Shown here: positions 30,189 through 40,292 of the stretch, piece by piece | Position numbering within the stretch: position 1 is the first letter of the stretch | How the letters are laid out: each line of letters begins with the position of its first letter | Assembly (NCBI RefSeq): GCF_014489555.1 | Contig: NZ_CP060784.1 | Coordinates: 1,426,001-1,490,000, forward strand | Source of the DNA: Hymenobacter qilianensis | GTDB taxonomy: Bacteria; Bacteroidota; Bacteroidia; Cytophagales; Hymenobacteraceae | Reading direction: 5' to 3' | DNA: 64,000 nt | Program-made: the position numbers and the translations under genes | Notes under the pieces: model-generated | Seen by the model: the letters and a program-made list of their open reading frames with translations, nothing else | Told to the model about the DNA's origin: nothing | The model's database searches: none

Positions 30189-31058
30189 ATGAACCGACTA
30201 GCCCTCCTTCTCTGCTGCCTTTTCCCTTTCCTGGCCTCGGCGCAGGCAGACACCGACATTTATCTAGTTGACTTGTCGGTGAAAGGCAATACGGTGGTAC
30301 TATCTAATCCGCGCAACATTACTCCGCACAAAGGCTACGATAACCAGCCTTTTTTCCACCCCGCTTTGCCCCTGCTCTACTACTCGTCTAGCACGGATAG
30401 CAGCCGCACCGACCTGAAATCCTACAACTATAAAACTGCCCAAACGCAGCAGATTACGGCTACGCGTGAGCGGGAATATTCGCCCCTGCTCACGGCCGAT
30501 CAACAGTTTCTCTCCTGCATTATCCAGCGCGACAATGGGCAGCAGGACTTAGGCAAATACCCCCTGAAGGGTGGCCCGCCTATTATTTTGGTGGACAAGT
30601 TGAAAGTGGGATATCATGTCTGGATTGACCAATCTCGCCTGCTGGTGTACGCGCTAGCAACGCCCAGCAGCGAGCTGCACTACCTCAACCTGACAACCAA
30701 CAGCGACACCATCATTGCCCGCAACATTGGCCGCTCGCTGAAACAAATCCCCAATCAGACGGCCCTTAGTTTTCTGGAGAAAACGCCGGAAGGCAAGTGG
30801 CTGATTAAGCGGTTTGATACCAACACCCAAGCTATCAGCATTCTGGGGCCGGCGCTGGAGGGGTCCGAAGATCTGGCCTGGACAAAAAATGGTTTGATGC
30901 TAATGAGCAATGGACAGCAGATTTACGCCTGCCGGCCTGGGCACCGCGATGGCTGGAAGCCGGTAAAGATGACGGGAACAGCACCCGGCCTGAATAAAGT
31001 TAGTCGGCTGGCCATTAATGCGGCCAATAATCAGATGGCTGTCGTGGTCAGTGAATGA
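30189..31058 (+). CDS. exported PD40/TolB-like beta-propeller protein
   Basis: A protein of about 289 residues with a signal peptide (MNRLALLLCCLFPFLASAQA). Repeated blades such as YDNQPFFHPALPLLYYSSST and REYSPLLTADQQFLSCI are typical WD40-like PD40 repeats of TolB-type propellers. It has no catalytic domain. The start at 30189 is chosen for the signal peptide. Function unknown. Confidence 0.72.
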   Translation: MNRLALLLCCLFPFLASAQADTDIYLVDLSVKGNTVVLSNPRNITPHKGYDNQPFFHPALPLLYYSSSTDSSRTDLKSYNYKTAQTQQITATREREYSPLLTADQQFLSCIIQRDNGQQDLGKYPLKGGPPIILVDKLKVGYHVWIDQSRLLVYALATPSSELHYLNLTTNSDTIIARNIGRSLKQIPNQTALSFLEKTPEGKWLIKRFDTNTQAISILGPALEGSEDLAWTKNGLMLMSNGQQIYACRPGHRDGWKPVKMTGTAPGLNKVSRLAINAANNQMAVVVSE

Positions 31059-31077
31059 ACGACGCGCGCCACTGGCT

Positions 31078-31557
31078 TCAGCGGGCCAGCCTGTGGCGCG
31101 CGTCCCACTCGGCTGCCAGCGCGGGCAGACGGCGTGATCCATCAGTAAGCCAGTGCAAAGCCGCCTCTGAGTCGGTGAAGTACTGCGCGTCGAAGCGGAT
31201 ACCTGGCTGCACCAGATCGTGTAAGGCGTCGATAGCCAGCTGATTGTGCACCCGAAAACTATCGATTACCAGCACCAGCCGCTCGAGGGTCAGTGTTACC
31301 AGCTCGGGCATCCAATGGTCGCCGAGCCATACCTGGTCGGCCAGGGATAAGTCGGGTACGGTGTTCATATCGATCAGCAGGTGGCGCACCTGCAACATTC
31401 GGATCAGACCCAGCAGCTGCTGAGAGCTGGTATGAAGCCCGCTCATATCGGGGCCATTTATCCACTCCAGGCGCAGCACACTCAGCACTTGGTCGTATTG
31501 CAAACAGAAGTGGGGAATGCTGCGGATAATCACAAGTGGAACCAGAGAGTGTAGCAT
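31078..31557 (-). CDS. STAS-like small protein
   Basis: About 159 residues when started at 31557 (MLHSLVPLVII). Pattern of an alternating alpha/beta domain with HLLIDMNTVPDLS, ELVTLTLERLVLVID and FTDSEAALHWL, matching the layout of the protein at 4120-4542. Function unknown; possibly a STAS or lipid-binding fold. Convergent with the propeller gene, whose stop lies 20 bases away. Confidence 0.55.
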   Translation of the reverse strand: MLHSLVPLVIIRSIPHFCLQYDQVLSVLRLEWINGPDMSGLHTSSQQLLGLIRMLQVRHLLIDMNTVPDLSLADQVWLGDHWMPELVTLTLERLVLVIDSFRVHNQLAIDALHDLVQPGIRFDAQYFTDSEAALHWLTDGSRRLPALAAEWDARHRLAR

Positions 31558-31871
31558 CGCCGTCGCGGCCCCAACGCAAGAAACAGAAATTGGGCCGAAA
31601 GGCGTAGGTGCTGGCTGAGCCCGCATTTTACCAGAATCTGCTCCTGCTGAGCGCGCACCGGCAACGTGCGGTTGAGCAACTGTGGATGATAAAAAAAGCC
31701 CCCCAGCCTATGGTTTTTGCCTTGTGATAACCAAGGCACTACACAATTTCTAAACAGCCTAACATGACAAAGCCCGCACTTTGGGAGTGCAGGCTATCAG
31801 ACAAGGCTTTACTGGTTCAGCTATTGATCAGCTATAGAATCAGGAAGCGAAGTTGGAAGGGGAGTTAAGTA
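31558..31871. other. intergenic region
   Basis: About 310 bases. It holds a solitary word copy at 31691-31706 and a small hairpin around 31768-31790 (GCACT / AGTGC). No gene recognised. Confidence 0.5.
31691..31706 (+). repeat. solitary copy of dispersed word AAAAAAAGCCCCCCAG
   Basis: A full C6 copy with no inverted partner. Confidence 0.6.
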
Positions 31872-32084
31872 TTAACGAACTGTGAAGCCTTTAGCTTCCC
31901 AAACGGGCACGTTTTGAGTGCGCACGAAGCGCGTTTCAACATGGCCCCAGGCGTCTTGTTTGTACATTACCGTTTTGCCTTGCTCACGCGTGTGCAGGGA
32001 AAGCAGGTGATCGGCATGCGACATTGCGGGGCCAGTAGTTTCGATGGGTTTGCGCGCCCGTGGGCGCTTAACTGAAGTGGACAT
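31872..32084 (-). CDS. small hypothetical protein
   Basis: 70 residues, basic N-terminus (VKRPRARKP) and no membrane segment. The compact C-terminal half (MYKQDAWGHVETRFVRTQNVPVWEAKGFTV) looks like a small beta domain. I do not recognise a family. The ATG at 32084 is the only sensible start. Confidence 0.5.
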   Translation of the reverse strand: MSTSVKRPRARKPIETTGPAMSHADHLLSLHTREQGKTVMYKQDAWGHVETRFVRTQNVPVWEAKGFTVR

Positions 32085-32512
32085 AAACAGCTAACGTCAA
32101 GACTGGCCAAAAAGGGTCAGTCTGGTTAATTTAAATTTTCATTTCTACGAATAGTAGCGCTTCTAAGGGCGTACAACCCGATTTGTGATCCGTGTAAGGG
32201 CACACCTTACGTGGTCATCATTACCCCTGCACCGGTAGAATACCATCAACGCTATAGGGTGTGGCTCAGATAGTAATGTACTTCGTTTGCCTGATCGTGG
32301 GGGGCAAATCTGCTCCCTGCAACACGTCAACGTAATATACAAGGTCCGGGTTTTTTTCTTATTTACCGCCGCCAGCCGTTCAAATTCCTGTCAGCGGCGT
32401 TCTTTCCGGTGTTTTTGCAGGAGCATAAAGTGCCGCTAATTGTGTATCTTCTCTTACCCAAGCGCAACCCCAGCCGTGGTTAGCGGCGAAGCCCTGTTGC
32501 GCGCGGGCCGCT
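32085..32512. other. 428-base intergenic region
   Basis: Between divergent genes. It holds one solitary word copy (32298-32309) and a short palindrome around GTGTAAGGGCACACCTTAC (32191-32210). No coding frame that I can support. Confidence 0.5.
32298..32309 (-). repeat. solitary copy of dispersed word
   Basis: TGGGGGGCAAAT on the plus strand, the TTTG form of the word with full G6. Confidence 0.55.
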
Positions 32513-32920
32513 ATGTTCTATCAACTAATCTATGTCAGCCGAGCTGTAGCACCGCTAAGTGCAGAGGCTATGCAGTCCTTGGTTACGCAAGCCCGCAACT
32601 TCAACTCTATCCATCATATCACGGGGGTTTTATTTTACGATGGTGAGCACTTTGCTCAGATATTGGAAGGAGCGGAAGCAGAGGTAGAAAACTTATTTGC
32701 CCGCATTCAAGCCGATACCCGGCACCGGCAGGTAACCGTGGTTACGCGCTCCCGCCGGCCCCGGCGTGAATACCCGCATTGGGGTATGGCCGGGCACCTG
32801 CTGGCGAGCGCACAGTTTGCCGAATTGGTAAAGTGTCTGCCAGACGAGCCGGAGCAGTTCGCGCCCCGGTCGTTGCGCGTCCGGCTGGAGCCCTTTGTGG
32901 CGCATAGTCCACGGCTGTAG
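32513..32920 (+). CDS. BLUF-domain blue-light photoreceptor
   Basis: A 135-residue single-domain BLUF protein. The flavin-switch residues are all present: Y7 (LIYVS), N31 (NFNSIHHITG), Q49 (HFAQILEG), W90 and M92 (HWGM), matching Y8, N31, Q50, W91 and M93 of PixD. The partner is unknown: no output domain is fused and no obvious effector is adjacent. It would bind FAD and signal through protein contacts. Confidence 0.92.
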   Translation: MFYQLIYVSRAVAPLSAEAMQSLVTQARNFNSIHHITGVLFYDGEHFAQILEGAEAEVENLFARIQADTRHRQVTVVTRSRRPRREYPHWGMAGHLLASAQFAELVKCLPDEPEQFAPRSLRVRLEPFVAHSPRL

Positions 32921-32928
32921 TGCTATGC

Positions 32929-33536
32929 TCAGCCATTAGGAACAAATAAGTTTTCCAGCGCTGCTTTAAACTCCGGGGTATCGTACTCGGCCATGCCGTC
33001 GTGGCGGGCCGCTACCTGCCCATCTGGGCCAAGGATGACGGTAGAAGGAATGGCGCTGGAATTGAAGGGTGCCGGCAGCGGACCCGTAGGAAAATACACC
33101 GGGAAAATATAGCCCCGACGCTTGAGCAGCGCCTGTGCCTTTGCCGGTTTTTCGTCGAGCGAAATCATCACAAACGCGACTTTCGTCTTATCTACCTTCT
33201 CATACAAGGCGTGTATGCCCGGCATTTCGGCCACGCAGGGCGGGCACCAGCTCGCCCACATATTCACAAATACTACTTTCCCTTTCAGCTCACTCAGGTT
33301 CATACTTTTGCCCCCAGCGTAACCAGAGTCAGATTGTGGGGGTAAGCCCCGCCGCCGGTGGTCGTTGTTTTATCTTTTGGCGCGCCAGTAGCTAACGTCG
33401 GCAGATCAGGCTTCCATAGCCCGGTGGCCAGCAACCCGCGCTGCATGCCTCCCAATACAATCGGACGCAGGTCGGTGAGCAGAACGAGGGCCAGAATGGC
33501 GAAAGGCAGCCATTGCAGCAGATTTTTACGATTCAT
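32929..33536 (-). CDS. TlpA-like thiol-disulfide oxidoreductase
   Basis: About 203 residues. N-terminal membrane anchor (LLQWLPFAILALVLL) then a thioredoxin fold with active site WASWCPPC. It faces the periplasm, reducing disulfides, for example in cytochrome maturation. The frame breaks at the C5 run 33311-33315; one more base gives LGGKSMNLSELKGK and joins anchor and catalytic domain. The start at 33536 follows the basic MNRKN. Confidence 0.87.
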
Positions 33537-33797
33537 GGACGGATAGTTAAGAAGAAAACGGCGAGGAACAGAAAAAGCTGCCGCTTTATGCTCCAACGGG
33601 CTGAGGCTTGGTTTGCACAGGAAGCCAGCTTGCCGTCGCCATCAGCTCATCAGAATGCAGGGAAATGGTGCCTCTCCTCTGATCATTTACGTTATTGCAA
33701 CGCATGCTCCAGCCTTACCACGCTACTACCAACACTCATATCAGCATAGCCGTGCTGCTCAACGATAGATTCTGTGAGCGCTTATAACGGGGAGCTC

Positions 33798-34991
33798 ATG
33801 GATAGGACAGATACGACTACCTCACTCGGCGAACTGGCGCTGCTGTTTTTGCGCCTGGGCTCTACTGCCTTCGGCGGACCCGCGGCGCACATTGCCATGA
33901 TGGAGGAAGAAGTAGTGCGCCGACGGGGCTGGCTTACGCAGGAGCGGTTTCTGGATTTGCTTAGCGCGGCCAACCTCATTCCTGGCCCCAACTCCACTGA
34001 GCTGGCCATCCATATTGGTTATGAGCGGCGCGGCTGGGCGGGGCTGCTGGTGGCGGGCATCTGCTTTATTCTGCCGGCAATGCTCATTGTTATGGCCTTT
34101 GCCTGGGCCTACGTGCGTTTCGGCACCTTACCAGCCATGAGCGGCGTGCTTTATGGCGTGAAGCCGGTTATTGTGGCGGTGGTAGCACAGGCACTCTGGA
34201 GTCTGGGGCGCTCGGCGCTCAAAACCAGAACATTGCAGCTGTTGGCTGGCGCTGGACTGGCATTGGCGCTATTGGGAGTGGATGAGTTGCTGCTCCTGTT
34301 TGGTGCCGGCATAGCGACGGGCGCCCTGCGCTGGCCAACGCTGGAAACCAAACGCGTGCCCCCGGCGCTACTGTTATTGATGGGCGCCGTGGCAGCGCTG
34401 GCGTTGTTACCAATGGTCTTCGGACTAAAGCCCAGCGACGCGGCCGGTAGCGCGCCGCTCGGTTTGGGGCCACTTTTTTTGGTGTTCGTCAAAATTGGCT
34501 CCGTGCTTTACGGCAGCGGCTACGTGCTGCTCGCCTTCCTCGATGCCGACTTAGTACAACGCTTCCACTGGCTTTCGCAGGTGCAGCTGCTCGACTCAGT
34601 AGTGGTCGGACAGGTCACGCCAGGGCCGGTATTTACGACGGCTACCTTCGTAGGCTACGTGCTGTTGGGCTGGGCGGGGGCATTGGTGGCTACGGGAGGC
34701 ATTTTTCTGCCCGCTTTCTTCTTTGTTGGTTTCAGTATCCCACTGTTGAAGCGTTTGCGACAGTCGCCCTTAGCCGGTGCCTTCCTCGACGGCCTTAATG
34801 CCGCCTCTTGGGCACTTATGGCCGCCGTTTCATTCACGCTTGCCCGTACCGCGGTTGTGGATGCGCCTACCGTAATGCTTGTCGTGGTCAGCGCGGTGCT
34901 GCTGCTCCGGTATAAGGTCAACTCGGCGTGGCTGGTGCTGGGTGGGGCCGTAGTTGGCTATGGCCTGCAAGCGTTATCTTTGGCAGGATAA
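33798..34991 (+). CDS. chrA: chromate transporter ChrA
   Basis: About 397 residues, bidomain CHR family. The signature in the first half is FLRLGSTAFGGPAAHIAMME and NLIPGPNSTE; the second half repeats it as FVKIGSVLYGSGYVLLAFLD and GQVTPGPVFTTATF. Ten or more membrane segments. It exports chromate from the cytoplasm. The start at 33798 is preferred over 33774. Confidence 0.93.
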   Translation: MDRTDTTTSLGELALLFLRLGSTAFGGPAAHIAMMEEEVVRRRGWLTQERFLDLLSAANLIPGPNSTELAIHIGYERRGWAGLLVAGICFILPAMLIVMAFAWAYVRFGTLPAMSGVLYGVKPVIVAVVAQALWSLGRSALKTRTLQLLAGAGLALALLGVDELLLLFGAGIATGALRWPTLETKRVPPALLLLMGAVAALALLPMVFGLKPSDAAGSAPLGLGPLFLVFVKIGSVLYGSGYVLLAFLDADLVQRFHWLSQVQLLDSVVVGQVTPGPVFTTATFVGYVLLGWAGALVATGGIFLPAFFFVGFSIPLLKRLRQSPLAGAFLDGLNAASWALMAAVSFTLARTAVVDAPTVMLVVVSAVLLLRYKVNSAWLVLGGAVVGYGLQALSLAG

Positions 34992-35109
34992 AGTACAATG
35001 AGTAATAACCTGATTGCTAATAACATAGACGCGTACAGCGAAGAATAGTCGCGGGTACTCATCGCCAACCGAAAAAGCCATTTGGTAGCTGTGCGGCTTT
35101 CCATGCTGA

Positions 35110-35122
35110 TGGGGGGCTTTTT
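35110..35122 (-). repeat. copy of dispersed word, weak hairpin
   Basis: TGGGGGGCTTTTT, with a poor partner AAAAAGCC near 35070; it could act as a weak terminator for chrA. Confidence 0.45.
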
Positions 35123-35240
35123 AGGCCATCAGGCTACATTAATCGATAGTCTCAGTATCAAACAATTAGCTTTTAGTAACAGATTAAAAGTTGGGGCGTA
35201 GAACGGAAGGCGCTATTTCACTTCTATACGCTCCCACTTT

Positions 35241-35678
35241 ATGTCTAGCCACGACCCTAGCCGCCGCAGTACCTCTGATGAAATCAACGCTGAACTAGAC
35301 CGGGACGCAGCCGGACGGGTGCGGGCTTGTGCACAAGCCGGACCTGCCGCTTTGGAAAGACGAATACAGGAGTTGGATCAAGAGTGGGACATCGACCGCA
35401 CACTAATGGCGAATGCCTCTGTGCTATCGTTGCTGGGCTTTGCCGCCAGCCGTACCGTTGATCGGCGCTGGATTGCCTTACCCGGGGTTGTTGCATCGTT
35501 TTTACTGTGGCACGCAATCCAAGGCTGGTGCCCGCCGCTACCCGTTTTTCGCAAGCTAGGCTACCGAAGCCGCCGGGAAATTGACACGGAGAAATATGCA
35601 CTTAAAGCCTTGCGAGGAGATTTTAGTGGCTTAACCACCGATCAGCCGCATCAAGCCTGGCAAGCTGCCAAACAGTAA
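35241..35678 (+). CDS. DUF2892 family membrane protein
   Basis: 145 residues. The N-terminal 45 residues are charged; the rest matches DUF2892/YgaP-like membrane proteins: WDIDRTLMANASVLSLLGF, two hydrophobic segments, and WCPPLPVFRKLGYRSRREID. The conserved tail EKYALKALRGDF is also usual. Function unknown. Confidence 0.72.
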   Translation: MSSHDPSRRSTSDEINAELDRDAAGRVRACAQAGPAALERRIQELDQEWDIDRTLMANASVLSLLGFAASRTVDRRWIALPGVVASFLLWHAIQGWCPPLPVFRKLGYRSRREIDTEKYALKALRGDFSGLTTDQPHQAWQAAKQ

Positions 35679-35682
35679 CTCG

Positions 35683-35695
35683 TGGGGGGCAAAAT
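35683..35695 (-). repeat. solitary copy of dispersed word
   Basis: TGGGGGGCAAAAT just after the stop of the DUF2892 gene; full G6. Confidence 0.55.
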
Positions 35696-35715
35696 AACCA
35701 GTTGTACTGCTGCGC

Positions 35716-38676
35716 CTAGCCCAGCAGCTCCTCAATATCCTCTTTCGTCAGACTTTTGATAATTGTCTCGTCGGTTGAGATTAAGTCCGTGACAAGCTGA
35801 ATCTTCTTATTCTGCAGCGCCAGAATCTTCTCTTCTACCGTGTTCTTCGAGATAAACTTATAGGTAAATACCGTGCGCTGCTGGCCTATGCGGTGGGCGC
35901 GGTCAACGGCCTGCGCTTCCACGGCAGGGTTCCACCACGGATCAAGGATAAACACATAGTCAGCAGCGGTCAAATTAAGCCCTACGCCGCCGGCTTTCAA
36001 TGAAATCAGAAATACCCGCAAGTCCTCGGTTTCCTGGAAACGGGCAACTTCCTTGTGCCGGTCGCGCGTGTTGCCGTCGAGGTAAGCGTACTCGATTTGC
36101 TTTTCGTCGAGGGAAGCCCGCACAATATCCAGGTGCTTCACGAACTGGCTGAATACCAAAACTTTGTGCCCCTCGGCTACCACGCTGCGAATCATGCGAA
36201 CAACTTCGCGCAGCTTGCCCGACTCCGCTTCGTAGGTTTCGTCGGCCATGCGCGGATGATTGGCAATCTGGCGCAATTTCGTCAGGCCCTGCAACAGCAT
36301 AAACTGCGTGCTGGCCGTGCCGTGCTCCTCAATATTGCGCAGAATCTTGTTGCGGTAAAAGCTCTTGGTTTCCTCGTAGCACTGCGTCTGCTCGTCTGTC
36401 ATGGAGCAGTAGCTAAGGTGCTCTATTTTGTCCGGCAGCTCTTTAGCTACTTGCGCCTTATGGCGACGCAGAATAAAGGGTTTGATGAGCGCATGAAGTT
36501 TCCGGGTGCGGGTTTCGTCCTTACCTTTTTCAATGGGCTTAAGAAATTCCTTGCGGAAAAATGCTTGTGAACCCAGCAAGCCGGGGTTGATGAACGACAT
36601 CTGCGACCACAAATCCATGGTGCTGTTCTCAACAGGCGTACCAGTTAGAATAAGACGATGGCGAGAGTGCAGCCCCCGCACGGCCTGCGACGTGGTAGAG
36701 GAAGGGTTTTTAATGGCCTGCGACTCATCCAGAATCACGTAGTCGAACTTGTAGGTTTTGAGCAGCTCCGCGTCGAGGCGTACGATGCCGTAACTGGTCA
36801 GCACCACATCGTAATCCGAGAACTGCTCTACGTTTTTGTCGCGGTAGGTGCCCGTGTAGATAAGAAGCCGCAAACTGGGCGCAAACTTAAAGGCTTCGCT
36901 CATCCAGTTGAAAACCAACGAGGTAGGCATCACAAGCAAAGAAGCCGAGCCAGAACTATCGCCGCTTTCTTTGCGCTGAAGCAGCAAAGCCAGGGTTTGA
37001 ATGGTTTTACCAAGGCCCATGTCATCGGCCAGGCAGCCACCGAAGCCATAGTCTTTCACGAAGTGCAGCCAATCGTAGCCCGCCTTCTGATAGGGTCGCA
37101 ATTTGCCCTTAAACCCGGCTGGCATAGCCTGTTCTTCCACTGTTTCGAAGCCGCGCAGCTTTTCCAGCTTCCGCGACATGGTAACGGTAGCCAAGTTGCC
37201 ATTTTGCAAGTCCGAGACCAAGGCCAAATGGTGTTTGCGCAGCGTAAGCGTATTATCGGTTTCCTCCGAAAACGCGAACAGCTCCAAATACTGCGAAAAC
37301 CACTCTTCCGGAATAATGGCAATCTGGCCGTTAGGCAACCGATATTCGTGGCGGCGCCCCAGAATGTAGGAGCGCAGCTTCACAAACGGGATTTCAAACT
37401 CGCCAAAGCGCACGGTGCCATGCACATCAAACCAGTCGTTGGACTCGGTGATGCCGACTTCTACCGTAATGGCACCGATAAAGTAGTCTTTGCCCGAAGT
37501 AGTGCTCTGCTGCACCGTAAAGCCCAGACGCGACAGATCTTCAGCATGGCTGTGGAGCCAGCGAAAAGCGGTGGCTTTTTCGAGCACCGCGCGGCCGTTG
37601 CGCACTTCCAGCGCCCGATCGGCCAGTTCCTGAATCATGGCCTCCTCGTGGTCGATATTGCGAATGAGGCGATGAAAAATGTAGCTGTCGGCCGTTTTTT
37701 CCAGCTTTACGCTCACCCGCTTATCGAAGCTGTTGGGCACGGTGTGGTCGCCGTAGCGGAACGACAGATCGAAGTGAATGTGGCCGGACGAAACGGTAGT
37801 GGAGGCGCTGGGGGGCAAATTTCCGTTGCGAGCGCCAGCGCGGGGCGCTGCGTCTTCGGTCACGACCAGTGCGCCGGGCACATCAGAGAAGGTAAGCTGG
37901 GGCCGGGCCACGTAGCGCTCCGAGCGAATATCAAAGCCGCGTGCATGCACGTCGAACGACTCGACCAGCGGGGCCACAAAGCGTTGAAAGTAGCTGTCTT
38001 CTACCTGCCGTGGAATAACGATAAACTTCTTATTCAGAAAGGGTTGCAGCTTCTTGCCGTCCACGTCATTGCGGAAGCTGTAGAGCACGTCGCTCACCAG
38101 CAGCCACGCGGGCTGGGCACATACGACTACCGCGTTTTTGAATTGAAAATCAAGCTTTTGTCCCTTGTACTGAATGGTGGGGAAATAGTGGGTATTATCC
38201 TCATTGCGACGGAAGTGAAAGAGCACCGAGGCTGGCTCATCGGCCATACTGATCTCGCGCCAGGTGGGCTCGCCGTCTTTGCCCATAATGAAGACACATT
38301 TGCCCCCCAGACGCGCCAGAATTTGCCCCATGCGCTCCTGCACGTAGCGGGCTATCTGCTCCTGTAAGCTTTTATCGCCCTTTTCAGGGTCATATATTTT
38401 AAAGAAAAAATCGGCCGGCGTGGTTTTTTTGGGCCAAAACTCTTTGATGACGCAGTCTTGCTGAATCTGGTCGGTGAGGGCAATCAGCTCGAAATCGATT
38501 GCGTCGAGGCCGGCGGCAAACTCAGGAGCGTTCTTAACCGAAACAGTCTGATGCTGAAGGGTAAGCTGTCCGCGCGGATTGCGCTGAACTACGTAAGACT
38601 CAAATAAATAACCTAAGTATTCGTGTTCGAGCAGCGAATAAACAATTTGAAATGGCTGCGACGTAGAGACCTTCAT
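35716..38676 (-). CDS. SNF2 family DNA helicase/ATPase
   Basis: About 986 residues. The C-terminal half is a complete Swi2/Snf2 motor: motif I DDMGLGKTIQT, motif II DESQ (a DEAH-box variant), motif III LTGTPVEN, and motifs V-VI ending in DRAHRIGQQRTVF. The N-terminal 500 residues fit the bacterial SNF2-associated region. RapA- or HepA-like role on DNA or RNA polymerase is possible. The start at 38676 (MKVSTSQPF) avoids a weak extension to 38712. Two intact C6 words lie in it, at 37808-37822 and 38297-38310. Confidence 0.9.
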   Translation of the reverse strand: MKVSTSQPFQIVYSLLEHEYLGYLFESYVVQRNPRGQLTLQHQTVSVKNAPEFAAGLDAIDFELIALTDQIQQDCVIKEFWPKKTTPADFFFKIYDPEKGDKSLQEQIARYVQERMGQILARLGGKCVFIMGKDGEPTWREISMADEPASVLFHFRRNEDNTHYFPTIQYKGQKLDFQFKNAVVVCAQPAWLLVSDVLYSFRNDVDGKKLQPFLNKKFIVIPRQVEDSYFQRFVAPLVESFDVHARGFDIRSERYVARPQLTFSDVPGALVVTEDAAPRAGARNGNLPPSASTTVSSGHIHFDLSFRYGDHTVPNSFDKRVSVKLEKTADSYIFHRLIRNIDHEEAMIQELADRALEVRNGRAVLEKATAFRWLHSHAEDLSRLGFTVQQSTTSGKDYFIGAITVEVGITESNDWFDVHGTVRFGEFEIPFVKLRSYILGRRHEYRLPNGQIAIIPEEWFSQYLELFAFSEETDNTLTLRKHHLALVSDLQNGNLATVTMSRKLEKLRGFETVEEQAMPAGFKGKLRPYQKAGYDWLHFVKDYGFGGCLADDMGLGKTIQTLALLLQRKESGDSSGSASLLVMPTSLVFNWMSEAFKFAPSLRLLIYTGTYRDKNVEQFSDYDVVLTSYGIVRLDAELLKTYKFDYVILDESQAIKNPSSTTSQAVRGLHSRHRLILTGTPVENSTMDLWSQMSFINPGLLGSQAFFRKEFLKPIEKGKDETRTRKLHALIKPFILRRHKAQVAKELPDKIEHLSYCSMTDEQTQCYEETKSFYRNKILRNIEEHGTASTQFMLLQGLTKLRQIANHPRMADETYEAESGKLREVVRMIRSVVAEGHKVLVFSQFVKHLDIVRASLDEKQIEYAYLDGNTRDRHKEVARFQETEDLRVFLISLKAGGVGLNLTAADYVFILDPWWNPAVEAQAVDRAHRIGQQRTVFTYKFISKNTVEEKILALQNKKIQLVTDLISTDETIIKSLTKEDIEELLG

Positions 38677-38847
38677 AATCAGCGCCGGCAACGGCGTGGA
38701 AATCAATGACAAACATCAAATATTAACTTTTCTGGCGAAAAGCAAAGTATAATCTGTCACTAATTAAGATGAGCACAGACTACCGTTCCACCGGTTATAG
38801 CACTCCGGCGGGTTTATAGCATGCATACTCCGATAAGGGCTCTGGCG

Positions 38848-40077
38848 TTACAGATTTTCGCGCACATCGAGGCGCGAGGCATTCAGCGCGGGTCGGATAG
38901 AAACCGAAATGGTGATAATGATGATGGCAATACTCGTCAGTACAATGTCAGAAGATTGCATTTTCACTGGGTACGAATCGACAACGCTGGTGGCCATACC
39001 CATGGAAACTAAGCCAAATGTTTGCTGAAGCCAGCAAATTGTCATGCCCAGAATGAGCCCGACAATAGCCCCGACAAAGGCGACAATGGCGCCTTCCAGC
39101 AAGAACACATTGCGCACGGTGCGGTTGGTGGCCCCCATCGCCATCAGAATGGCAATGTCTTTTCGCTTGTCGATGACCAGCATAGACAGCGAGAAGAAAA
39201 TATTGAGCGAGGCAATAAGCAGGATGAAGGCGAAGGTGATGAACACGAACATCTTCTCCACTTTGATGGCTTTCAGCAGGCTTACGTGCTGCTCATCGGA
39301 GTTCAGCACTTTAAACTTGGGGCCAATGAGGCGCTGAATATCGGCTTGGGTTTCCTCCACCGGATGGTCCTCGGCTACGCGCACTTCCAGCGCCGTGCGC
39401 CGGTTGCCGTACTGCAGCAACTCCTCGGCAAAATCCAGGGGCACAAACACATAGCTATTATCAATTTGCTGCTCAATCAGAAAAACGCCCCCCGCCAAAA
39501 TAGACTGCTCAGAAAAGGCATTTTCGGGGTTCATGGACAGCGTGCGTTTGCCGGTATTGCGCGGGTACAGTAAGCGCAAGGGCGAGAAGCGGTTGTCGAG
39601 GGCGATGCTCAGCTCGTGCTGCACGCCGGCCCCGATGAGCGCATACGCTTCGCCGCCGCGGCGCAGCCGATGGTCGCCCTCCACAATGGACGAGTCGATA
39701 TTGGTTTGGGCGAAGTAGTTGCCGGTTACGCCCTTCATCTTTACCACCATCTGCCGGTCGTGGTACTGGAGCAAGGCGTTATCTTCGATTACTTCGGTCA
39801 CCAGACTCACACCGGGCGCGGTACGCAGACGATTGAGCAGGGTATTGTTTACCTCAAATGACTTGCCTTCCACCGCCGTGATCAACAAATCGGGGTCAGA
39901 TTTGCCGTAGAGGGTGCGCACCAAATCTTCGAGCCCATTGAACACGGACAGCACAATAATCAACGACATGGTACCCACCGCCACCCCAATCATGGAGATG
40001 TTGGAGATGATGCTGATGATGTTGCGCTTTTTCTTAGACGAAAAGTAACGCCGGGCTATGAGCAACGAAACGTTCAT
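38848..40077 (-). CDS. LolC/LolE-like ABC transporter permease
   Basis: A 409-residue FtsX-family permease. N-terminal membrane segment with IARRYFSSKKKRNIISIIS and GVAVGTMSLIIVLSVFNGLE, a large periplasmic MacB-like domain, then three C-terminal segments (KDIAILMAMGATNRTVRNVF). The architecture is that of lipoprotein-releasing permeases; no ATPase is adjacent. Confidence 0.87.
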   Translation of the reverse strand: MNVSLLIARRYFSSKKKRNIISIISNISMIGVAVGTMSLIIVLSVFNGLEDLVRTLYGKSDPDLLITAVEGKSFEVNNTLLNRLRTAPGVSLVTEVIEDNALLQYHDRQMVVKMKGVTGNYFAQTNIDSSIVEGDHRLRRGGEAYALIGAGVQHELSIALDNRFSPLRLLYPRNTGKRTLSMNPENAFSEQSILAGGVFLIEQQIDNSYVFVPLDFAEELLQYGNRRTALEVRVAEDHPVEETQADIQRLIGPKFKVLNSDEQHVSLLKAIKVEKMFVFITFAFILLIASLNIFFSLSMLVIDKRKDIAILMAMGATNRTVRNVFLLEGAIVAFVGAIVGLILGMTICWLQQTFGLVSMGMATSVVDSYPVKMQSSDIVLTSIAIIIITISVSIRPALNASRLDVRENL

Positions 40078-40292
40078 GCGGGGCGCAAACGGGGAATGAC
40101 AACGGGGCTTATCACGGATTTAACTGGCGCAACGCATAAATTCATCCAAGCGGCGCAGACGCTCTTCGTGGTTGTGTGAAAGCTCAGAGAAGTCGTTTTT
40201 ATCAGGCATTACAAACCGGAGCAGACGAGACGGCGAAAGCAAAGAAGTTAGGCAAGATACGCGGCTTCGCGGAAAGGCGATGCGCTGGGGGG

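Noticed and set aside
36658..38367. Long open frame (569 codons) opposite the SNF2 gene
   Set aside because: Antisense shadow of a GC-rich gene; low-complexity composition with no recognisable domain, while the minus-strand frame has all helicase motifs.
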